A DNA stretch of 9,855 nucleotides from Algivirga pacifica (GTDB taxonomy: Bacteria; Bacteroidota; Bacteroidia; Cytophagales; Flammeovirgaceae), in contig NZ_BAABJX010000069.1 in NCBI RefSeq assembly GCF_039543525.1, positions 1 through 9,855 on the forward strand, written 5' to 3'. Position 1 is the stretch's first letter; the number at the start of each line of letters is the position of its first letter. Shown in pieces: positions 1-5,744 of this stretch. Made by a program: the position numbers and the translations under genes. The notes beneath the pieces are model-generated. The model did no database searches. It saw nothing but the letters and a program-made list of their open reading frames with translations, and was not told the DNA's origin.

Positions 1-59
1 GAACTACCATCCCCCACAGTGGACTTGCACCACCTAGCCAAATACCATGCACGGCACAC
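1..59 (-). mobile_element. 5' end of a group II intron (probably class C), cut by window edge
   Basis: Read on the minus strand from 59 downward, the sequence starts GTGTGCCGTGCATGG and later has CTAGGTGG-TGCAAGT-CCAC, a small stem-loop (19-22 with 30-33). A GTGYG start, a GCATGG block close behind and a short hairpin around 'gcaAGTCC' are the typical opening of bacterial group II introns; from memory the Oceanobacillus iheyensis class C intron begins the same way. The boundary lies 11 nt beyond the GC-rich stem of the terminator at 66-92, the kind of site favoured by class C introns. The remaining ribozyme and any intron-encoded reverse transcriptase/maturase would lie to the left of the window. 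It could also be a truncated relic; only 59 nt are visible. Confidence 0.72.
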
Positions 60-65
60 TAAAGC

Positions 66-92
66 AAAAAGCCTCCAAAAAGGAGGCTTTTT
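66..92 (-). terminator. Rho-independent terminator of the phosphate-uptake operon
   Basis: A perfect 11-bp stem (66-76 with 82-92) with a 5-nt loop. The stem centre is GCCTCC/GGAGGC and its flanks are A5/T5, so it has a U-run on either strand and could work in both directions. It begins 31 bp beyond the cotransporter stop codon. On the minus strand the tail reads TTTTTGCTTTA and then meets the group II intron boundary at 59. Confidence 0.9.
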
Positions 93-123
93 ACGTTATA
101 TTATATGATTAATCAGTCACGAA

Positions 124-1350
124 TTACAATGACGATTTTACTTCTTCTGTTACTTCTACTGTTGCAGCACTGTCAGTCACAACTGCAGTATCTGATACCA
201 CTTCTGTTTGTGGAACTGCTGCTTGTGCAGTCGCTGTTGCGTCAGTGGTTGTAGAAATCAAGGCAAATGGGATTAGGAAGAATACTACCAATACGTAAGC
301 AAATCCGATAAATCTGTTCTTCATTGCTGCAGCACCTAGTGTTTCAGCACACCAGATTGGAATATTTCTGAAAATCTTCACTGGGAATAGGATCAACACT
401 CCGAACAAGTTGAAGAATAGGTGACAAAGTGCAATTGCCAAACCTGCTTCTGTTCCTGACATAGCTGCCAAAAGAGCTGTTACTGTTGTTCCGATGTTAG
501 CTCCCATCAAGAATGGGAATGCTTTGCGAAGTGTAATTTTGTTCGCTGCTACCAAAGGTACAGCCAAAGAAGTCGTTACTGAACTAGACTGTACGCCCGC
601 CGTAATCAACATACCCCAAGTCAATGATTGGATTGGCTTAGCGAAAACGTATTTCTCAAGGTTCTTCTGAGAGTTACCTACCAAGATTTTCTTCAAGATA
701 GATGTAAATGCTTTTAGAGAAACGAATAGCAATCCAACCGCTACGATCAATACGATTACTACGTTTTTATTGAATAGAGAGATCAAAAACTTAGCTGCAG
801 GTTTTACCGTTACCCCCATGATACTGAAGATCTCCGTTTTCTCTGCTCCATCTACATAGAACATATCTGCCACCAATTGTCCCGGTGTAGACAATACGCC
901 AAATGCTAGTTCTAGCGGGAACAAAATCGCTACGACAATCAGGTTAAAGAAATCGTGAACTGTTGCAGCACTAATCGCTTTCTTGAACTCTGACTTATCC
1001 GAAAGGTGTCCCAAGGCTACGATAGTACTCGTTACACTCGTTCCGATATTGGCACCCATGATCATTGGTACAGCACTTGCTAAAGGCAAACTACCTGAAG
1101 CTACGATCGCCACAATCATTGCAGTTGTTGTCGAGCTACTTTGTACCAGAGCGGTTGCAAGCAAACCTACAAACAATCCTACGAATGGGTTGGAAGTTAC
1201 TCCCATGATGCTCTCCGCCGTATCCTTACCCATCATCTTGAACCCTGAGCTCATCAATTTCAGAGAAACCAAGAATACAAACATCACCACCACCAGCATC
1301 AAAACTCTACCTAGAATTTCTCCGCTCTTGTTCTTCGCTAGCTTTTCCAT
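124..1350 (-). CDS. Na+/phosphate cotransporter family protein (Na/Pi symporter), inner membrane
   Basis: A 408-residue integral membrane protein that should import inorganic phosphate using the sodium gradient. It has the two inverted copies of the Na_Pi_cotrans domain: QSSST at residues 70-74 followed by MGANIGTSVTST at 98-109, and QSSSV at 254-258 followed by MGANIGTTVTAL at 282-293. The paired QSSS signatures form the substrate and ion site in this family. Membrane segments are evident at about 15-35, 55-85, 130-150, 197-215, 300-325 and 348-365. Many bacterial relatives carry a C-terminal PhoU-like domain; this one lacks it and ends in a Thr/Ala/Val/Glu-rich tail (about 366-408). It starts 43 bp after the porin stop, so the two genes are probably one operon. 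No Shine-Dalgarno precedes the ATG, as is usual in Bacteroidota. Family assignment is firm; phosphate as the substrate is family inference supported by the neighbouring porin. Confidence 0.93.
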   Translation of the reverse strand: MEKLAKNKSGEILGRVLMLVVVMFVFLVSLKLMSSGFKMMGKDTAESIMGVTSNPFVGLFVGLLATALVQSSSTTTAMIVAIVASGSLPLASAVPMIMGANIGTSVTSTIVALGHLSDKSEFKKAISAATVHDFFNLIVVAILFPLELAFGVLSTPGQLVADMFYVDGAEKTEIFSIMGVTVKPAAKFLISLFNKNVVIVLIVAVGLLFVSLKAFTSILKKILVGNSQKNLEKYVFAKPIQSLTWGMLITAGVQSSSVTTSLAVPLVAANKITLRKAFPFLMGANIGTTVTALLAAMSGTEAGLAIALCHLFFNLFGVLILFPVKIFRNIPIWCAETLGAAAMKNRFIGFAYVLVVFFLIPFALISTTTDATATAQAAVPQTEVVSDTAVVTDSAATVEVTEEVKSSL

Positions 1351-1393
1351 TATACTGTAATTGAAATTGTTGTCGTTCTGTTATTTTTCGTTC

Positions 1394-2647
1394 TTAAATA
1401 GAAATTTCAAACTGTAATCTCCACATTAGCTGGTCCTCGTCTGTTGCGAAATCTGAGTACGAGAAATCCGTTTGTGCTTTAATTTTATGTCCGATGATAT
1501 ACTTGGACAGTCCCAACGTATATTCTTTTACTTCTTGTCTTCTAATATCTTGCTCTGGCCAGATTTGCGTGAAACGACCAGCTACTTCAAAATTATTCTT
1601 GAACAAGTAACCTGCCTGCAGGTTTAGACCTTGTCCTGTTCTAAATGCTTCAAATGATTCTGCTGTGTTCAACACTACAGCACTCTCATCTGTTGATCTG
1701 TAAGCGTACTCACCCATTGCTGAGAATCCTCTGTACTTGAACATTGCATCTACGAAGAATGCATATAGGTCTCTGCTTGCGCTCAACTCTGAACCTCTCT
1801 GCCCTCTATCTCTAAATGCATTATCGTTTACACTATACGTAGCACCTACGGCTAGTTTTGGTGTTGCTTCTCTTTCAAGATCAGAAGAAACGTACTCTCC
1901 TTTCTTACCTGAAAACTTTCCGAAAGGCAGTACTTCTACACGACCTGTGTAAGAAAGACCTTCCTTAATCGTATGTTCTCCTGTATAGGTAGTATAATTC
2001 TTTCCTTCTCCAGTAGACACAGCAAAAGACTCACGCACAATCCATCCACCCAAGTTCATATGGTGGTGTACTTGTACCCCTAGATCTCGGTCAATGTTGT
2101 AATTAGAGTTTAGTCTTGAACGGTCTACGAATTGTAGATTCTGGGAAGAAATTACTCGTTCTCTGTTACCATCTAATTTGGTTTGTCCTACCCAAAGCGT
2201 GGTATTTGGAGCGAATTTATATTTAATAATTGCATCAAGGATTTCATTATTCACCAAATCAAGCTCAACTTTATAGCCTAGTTTCTTAGAGTAAATATGG
2301 CCCGATGACTTCAAACGTGCTCTTCTAAACCACAGTTTATGTGAATACTCTCCTGACTCTGCAGCTCGACTCAAATCAAAACGTGTTTGTACACGTCCTT
2401 CCAAAGAAAATTTATAAGTTCCTCCATTCCCCTCTACAGGATCAATGGTCAATACCTTACCAATCTTTTTATTTGTAAAGTTTACCACTGACTTCTTCTC
2501 TACATGCTTCTCAACAGGCACAGCAATAGCAGTAGAGTCTCCTTCTGAAACTCTCAATGAATCTTCTCCTGAAGTTGCCGCAGCGCGACCTGTAACTGCA
2601 CCAAATAGAAGTGCAGTAGCAATAAAATACTTTGAAATGTTAGTCAT
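1394..2647 (-). CDS. OprO/OprP-type phosphate-selective porin, outer membrane
   Basis: A 417-residue outer-membrane beta-barrel porin, expected to let phosphate or polyphosphate pass into the periplasm. Residues 1 to about 24 form a signal peptide (Lys6, hydrophobic 8-19, Ala-rich cleavage area around 21-25). A hydrophilic linker (about 25-65) precedes the barrel. The Porin_O_P hallmarks are present: FRRARLKSSGHIYSKKLGY at 107-125, followed by the acidic strand ELDLVNN, and VGQTKLDGNRERVISSQN at 153-170, which matches the 'GQ.K.p...E...S' segment of the family. The rest alternates aromatic and polar residues as barrel strands do, and the C-terminus ends in a strand (WRLQFEISI). It leads the operon with the Na/Pi cotransporter, giving an outer- and inner-membrane pair for the same solute. 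A promoter candidate lies just upstream and PHO-box-like repeats farther out. Anion specificity cannot be proved from sequence alone. Confidence 0.88.
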   Translation of the reverse strand: MTNISKYFIATALLFGAVTGRAAATSGEDSLRVSEGDSTAIAVPVEKHVEKKSVVNFTNKKIGKVLTIDPVEGNGGTYKFSLEGRVQTRFDLSRAAESGEYSHKLWFRRARLKSSGHIYSKKLGYKVELDLVNNEILDAIIKYKFAPNTTLWVGQTKLDGNRERVISSQNLQFVDRSRLNSNYNIDRDLGVQVHHHMNLGGWIVRESFAVSTGEGKNYTTYTGEHTIKEGLSYTGRVEVLPFGKFSGKKGEYVSSDLEREATPKLAVGATYSVNDNAFRDRGQRGSELSASRDLYAFFVDAMFKYRGFSAMGEYAYRSTDESAVVLNTAESFEAFRTGQGLNLQAGYLFKNNFEVAGRFTQIWPEQDIRRQEVKEYTLGLSKYIIGHKIKAQTDFSYSDFATDEDQLMWRLQFEISI

Positions 2648-2681
2648 TACTTTGTTGTATTCTTAATCCTAAGTCCTAATT

Positions 2682-2713
2682 CAAAAGATAGTTGGTGTCC
2701 TAAACCGTTGCAA
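2682..2713 (-). promoter_or_regulatory. Candidate Bacteroidota promoter of the porin-cotransporter operon
   Basis: On the minus strand a TTG (2713-2711) is followed after 20 bp by TATCTTTTG (2690-2682). This is close to the Bacteroidota -33 TTG / -7 TAnnTTTG consensus, with one extra T in the -7 element. It would place the transcription start about 28 nt before the porin ATG. The assignment rests on motif and position only. Confidence 0.42.
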
Positions 2714-3020
2714 TTTTCGCTTGATTTAATCCAAATTCCAACGAACTTATTTTAACAAATGATTAAGTAAACGTACATTAACATAAGCAGCCTAAAATCA
2801 ATCAAAATAACTCACAAATAATTGATATACAGATACTTAAAAGTGTTAATTATTGATTAGTACTTATATGAATGAATGTAACATTAAAAAGAGCCATTGG
2901 TAACTAAAAAGTAATAATTACTTGATTATCAGTAATTTACCAAATTACATTCATGTAACATTAAGTTAACATTGAACACTCAGTACGTAACAAAGCATGG
3001 TATTTATCTCAGCTATTTTT
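2714..3020. other. Gene-free AT-rich upstream region of the porin operon
   Basis: About 300 bp of strongly AT-rich DNA with no plausible reading frame. It contains repeated copies of TAACATT: 2879-2885 inside a 12-bp direct repeat ATGTAACATTAA (2876-2887 and 2953-2964), and the phased cluster at 2945-2973. I see no tRNA, structured RNA or further gene in it. Its composition and position suggest a long regulatory upstream region. Confidence 0.5.
2945..2973 (+). promoter_or_regulatory. Three 7-bp repeats at exact 11-bp spacing, PHO-box-like operator candidate
   Basis: TTACATT (2945-2951), TAACATT (2956-2962) and TAACATT (2967-2973) are separated by 4-bp spacers. Seven-base direct repeats with 4-bp spacers are the architecture bound by PhoB/PhoP-type response regulators, and TTAACA at 2966-2971 matches the TT(A/C/T)ACA unit of Bacillus PhoP boxes. 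The next genes downstream are a phosphate porin and a Na/Pi cotransporter. Against it: the repeats lie about 300 bp before the porin ATG and about 230 bp beyond the promoter candidate, unusually far for a PHO box, and the Bacteroidota PhoB site is not something I can quote. Confidence 0.38.
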
Positions 3021-3090
3021 TAATAAAAAAGGAGAAAGGATGAAGAAATACTCCTTTATACAAGAAGCATTCCTTCATCCTTTCTCCTTT
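3021..3090 (-). terminator. Long-stem hairpin with U-rich tail, probable terminator of the receptor/phosphatase cluster
   Basis: A perfect 18-bp stem (3028-3045 with 3073-3090) of purine-rich against pyrimidine-rich arms encloses a 27-nt loop. On the minus strand the descending arm ends CTCCTTT and continues TTTATT, giving a U-rich tail; on the plus strand it runs into GTCGGGG with no such tail, so only the minus direction fits a terminator. It lies about 210 bp past the phosphatase stop codon and before the porin promoter, the right place to separate the two transcription units. The loop is large for a classical terminator. Confidence 0.5.
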
Positions 3091-3094
3091 GTCG

Positions 3095-3115
3095 GGGCGA
3101 CCATGAGGGACGCCC
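3095..3115. repeat. Small REP-like GC-rich hairpin
   Basis: GGGCG (3095-3099) pairs with CGCCC (3111-3115); after one A-A mismatch, CC (3101-3102) pairs with GG (3108-3109) around the loop ATGAG. It is much more GC-rich than the surrounding DNA. Its 3' arm contains the left copy of the 8-bp direct repeat flanking the neighbouring element, so before that insertion the hairpin would have sat immediately after the phosphatase stop codon. Confidence 0.4.
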
Positions 3116-3116
3116 T

Positions 3117-3292
3117 CAATGCTGTCAATTTAAGAAAAGGTAGACACTAGTCTTAGCCTCCAGGCTAAGACTTAAACATAGTGGGAGCGTCCTCGCTCCC
3201 GTTTTTAAGGCCTTGAGCGAGGACGCTCAAGTTATGATTTTAGTCGTAGCGAGGACGCCACGACCAGTTCTTAGCTTAAATTGACAGCATTG
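3117..3292. mobile_element. Non-autonomous inverted-repeat element (MITE-like), about 176 bp, no coding capacity
   Basis: Perfect 18-bp terminal inverted repeats, CAATGCTGTCAATTTAAG at 3117-3134 and its reverse complement at 3275-3292, bound the element. Directly outside lies an 8-bp direct repeat GACGCCCT (3109-3116 and 3295-3302), with two extra bases (GA, 3293-3294) on the right; this looks like a target-site duplication. The right copy includes the last base of the phosphatase TAA stop, so the gene end is preserved. The inside holds several hairpins but no transposase, so any movement would need an enzyme supplied elsewhere. The family is not one I recognise. Confidence 0.62.
3149..3264. 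repeat. Hairpin series sharing the core GCGTCCTCGC / GCGAGGACGC
   Basis: Four stem-loops lie in a row inside the element: 3149-3159 with 3162-3172 (11 bp); 3183-3189 with 3194-3200 (7 bp, loop TCCT); 3212-3219 with 3224-3231 (8 bp, loop AGGA); and 3243-3251 with 3256-3264 (9 positions, loop AGGA). The last has one A-C mismatch on the plus strand that becomes a U-G pair in minus-strand RNA. GCGTCCTCGC at 3187-3196 is the exact reverse complement of GCGAGGACGC at 3217-3226 and 3249-3258, so the TCCT loop is complementary to both AGGA loops. The pattern resembles dispersed palindromic repeats rather than a protein-coding or known RNA gene. Confidence 0.6.
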
Positions 3293-3301
3293 GAGACGCC
3301 C

Positions 3302-5728
3302 TTACATGATTCTAAAGCCAACGACCAAGACATCGTCTGTCTGTCGCTCCAAGGTTCCTTTCCAGTTTTCAAACTCCCGTTCAACCAACTCCTCCTGATC
3401 AAAAATACGTCGGTGATGAATACTCTTAAGGAAGTCCCTGAATCGTTTATTCATATACTTTTTACCTGCAGGAGAGAATTGATCCTGAAACCCATCCGTA
3501 TACAGATAGATTGTTGCTATTCCTTCCATTGGCAATGTATGTGTCGTAAACAAGTCTTCGCTCATTCCTTCTTTCTGATATATACTTCCTCCGATCGCTC
3601 TTCTATTTCCTTTCAAGTGGTTCATTTCTTTCCCTTCTACCAAGTATAGCATAGAATGATGTGCACCGGCAAACTGTAGTTCCCTTGCCTTATGATCGAT
3701 CACCACCAAAGAAATATCCATACCGTCATTATTCCCCGTATCTTGCTGTCTCAATGCTTTCATCATTCCCTCATGTAGAAGACTTAATATTTCAGACGGT
3801 CGATGATTTTTTTTCTCTACCACGATCTCTTGCAACAGTTTGTGACCTATCATCGACAAGAATGCCCCTGGCACTCCATGTCCGGTACAATCGGCTACTG
3901 CCAAAAAGCTCTTGCGATCCTCATACCAAAACCAATAAAAGTCTCCTCCCACCAAATCATAAGGTTTATAAAAAACAAATAGCTCTGGGATATGCTCTCT
4001 TATAGCTTCCAAGGAAGGAAGCATCGCTGTTTGTATACGTTGTGCATATTGCAGACTGGAGTAAATTTCCTGATTTTTGTTTTCGATTACTTCACTATTG
4101 TACTGCAAACGCTCGTTCATGGCCGTTAAGGTCACGGCATTCTCGGTCAATTGTTGCTTAGAGATTCTAAGCTGCGCGTTTTTCTTTCGGATATGAAAAA
4201 AAGCATATAAAATCCCTGCCGTGACGACGAACAATAATAAAGTGCCAAAAAGTATCAACTTTTGTCGTTGTCGAATATCCTCTAACTCCAAGCGCTGTAC
4301 CCTATTTCGCTCTGCTTTCAATTGATTTTCTCTAGCGAATATTTCTGCCTGTTGCTTCGCTTCTTGTTCTTTTTTCTTATTTGCCAAAGCTAGAAGAGCT
4401 TTAGCATGTTCCAGCCCACGAATCTGAGAAAGGTTACGCTCGGTTTCCACTAACTGCCAGGCTCTTTCTTTTTCCAACTGCTCTTTTGCTTTCTGCTGTT
4501 GTAATAAAAGAATCTGCTGTTCTTTATTCGTATCCTCTAACTGTTGCTGTTTCAGTTCCAGCTGCTTGATCTCTTTTTCAATCTGTAGCAATTTCAGTTC
4601 CTTGTCGATTGTATTGGCAGCAACTACTTTTTTCAAGCTATCCAAACGTTCTCCATATCGATCCCCTATCATCACTTTCTCCAACTCATGAGCAGCATTG
4701 TATTGAGTATTAGCTTCTCGATACATACCATATTTAGAAAAAAGCTGTCCTAGTTCCTGATGTGCCTGTGCCATATTGGGGCGAAGCAATTGACTCTCTT
4801 CATCCCCTTTCTCCAATACTTCTTCCCATATCTTCAAGGACTTCTCTTCCTTTCCCTGATTCTGATAAAGTTTAGCCAGATAGCTCAATACAATCACTTC
4901 CTGCTCCTTACGCCCCTGCTCCAGTGTTAAATCATGGGCTCTCTCAAATACCTCTTGTGCCTGCGATAACTTCTTATCACCATTATACACCACACCTAAG
5001 TTAATCAAGGCAGTCAGCATTTCTTGCTTTACTCCTGCTTGCTCTTTCAACCTGATAGCCTCATTGAGGTAATAAGCCGCTTGCTCTGCCTGATGGACAC
5101 GTTGATAGGCATATCCCAGGTTATTAGCCCTACTTGCTTTTTCTATCAAACCCAAGGTTGCGTTATCATCATCGAGCTGATATCGTTTCAAATGAAACTG
5201 CAATGCTTGTTCAAAATCCCCCATCAACTCATTCAAACGGGCAATAGCCCCCAGGCTATAAGAAGTCTCTCCTGTATTTTGCTGAGCCATACTCCTCTCC
5301 AATACCTGTTCATACACTTCTAAAGAGCGCTCCCACTCATTCAATGAAAAATAACATTCAGCAAGCTTTACCTGCGACTCCTGCCAAAGAGGTGATGTGG
5401 GTAAGGCCTGTGCCAAAACTTGTTGATAATATGTAATAGCATCTTTGTAGACCCCCCATTCCTCATATAACAATCCTGTATTATAGACCTCTTGTACATA
5501 ATCCTCCTCTTCTGAAGAAGTAAGTGCTAACACCCTTCTTTGAAGACGAATTGCCTGCTCATAGTTATTGAGATCAAGTGATGACTGCAAAGCAACCTTC
5601 AAATGTTGTTTTCTTTTCAACAAAGAAGAGGTCTCCTCCATTTTCTGTCCCCAAGCCGAAAAAGCAATCCCCCATAAACACAGGAGCAGCAATATCTTCA
5701 AGCCTCTATTTTTCACATTTATATCCAT
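3302..5728 (-). CDS. Periplasmic TPR / transmembrane / SpoIIE (PP2C-type) serine phosphatase signalling protein
   Basis: An 808-residue membrane sensor-effector. Residues 1-27 are a signal peptide (cleavage likely after AWG27). TPR-like helical pairs fill about 50-350 (for example ALINLGVVYNG 240-250 and AHQELGQLFSKYGMYREA 322-339). A long Gln/Glu/Lys-rich coiled coil spans about 375-488, one transmembrane helix about 490-511, a short linker coil about 515-560, and the SpoIIE phosphatase about 561-807. Its motifs are intact: YAQRIQTAMLPS 561-572, GGDF 594-597, ADCTGHGVPGAF 612-623, GAHH 688-691, YTDGF 743-747 and QTDDV 796-800. The metal-binding aspartates (D596, D613, D745, D798/D799) are therefore kept and it should be active. 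Topology puts the TPR region in the periplasm and the phosphatase in the cytoplasm, where relatives dephosphorylate Ser/Thr on anti-sigma-factor antagonists. It follows the binding-protein gene by 16 bp. No partner anti-sigma protein is in the window, so its target is unknown. Confidence 0.93.
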   Translation of the reverse strand: MDINVKNRGLKILLLLCLWGIAFSAWGQKMEETSSLLKRKQHLKVALQSSLDLNNYEQAIRLQRRVLALTSSEEEDYVQEVYNTGLLYEEWGVYKDAITYYQQVLAQALPTSPLWQESQVKLAECYFSLNEWERSLEVYEQVLERSMAQQNTGETSYSLGAIARLNELMGDFEQALQFHLKRYQLDDDNATLGLIEKASRANNLGYAYQRVHQAEQAAYYLNEAIRLKEQAGVKQEMLTALINLGVVYNGDKKLSQAQEVFERAHDLTLEQGRKEQEVIVLSYLAKLYQNQGKEEKSLKIWEEVLEKGDEESQLLRPNMAQAHQELGQLFSKYGMYREANTQYNAAHELEKVMIGDRYGERLDSLKKVVAANTIDKELKLLQIEKEIKQLELKQQQLEDTNKEQQILLLQQQKAKEQLEKERAWQLVETERNLSQIRGLEHAKALLALANKKKEQEAKQQAEIFARENQLKAERNRVQRLELEDIRQRQKLILFGTLLLFVVTAGILYAFFHIRKKNAQLRISKQQLTENAVTLTAMNERLQYNSEVIENKNQEIYSSLQYAQRIQTAMLPSLEAIREHIPELFVFYKPYDLVGGDFYWFWYEDRKSFLAVADCTGHGVPGAFLSMIGHKLLQEIVVEKKNHRPSEILSLLHEGMMKALRQQDTGNNDGMDISLVVIDHKARELQFAGAHHSMLYLVEGKEMNHLKGNRRAIGGSIYQKEGMSEDLFTTHTLPMEGIATIYLYTDGFQDQFSPAGKKYMNKRFRDFLKSIHHRRIFDQEELVEREFENWKGTLERQTDDVLVVGFRIM

Positions 5729-5744
5729 TTCAAAAGCAGTCTGC

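Noticed and set aside
3117..3292. CRISPR array
   Set aside because: The repeated cores are inverted as well as direct, irregularly spaced and form hairpins; there are no uniform repeats and spacers and no cas genes.
3281..3649. Plus-strand frame of 122 codons starting in the inverted-repeat element
   Set aside because: It crosses the element boundary and then runs antisense to the conserved C-terminus of the phosphatase; Cys/Ser/Phe-rich with no recognisable domain.
3661..4005. Plus-strand frame of 114 codons inside the phosphatase gene
   Set aside because: It lies opposite the well-supported SpoIIE domain and shows no family features; the same applies to the other plus-strand frames opposite the five genes.
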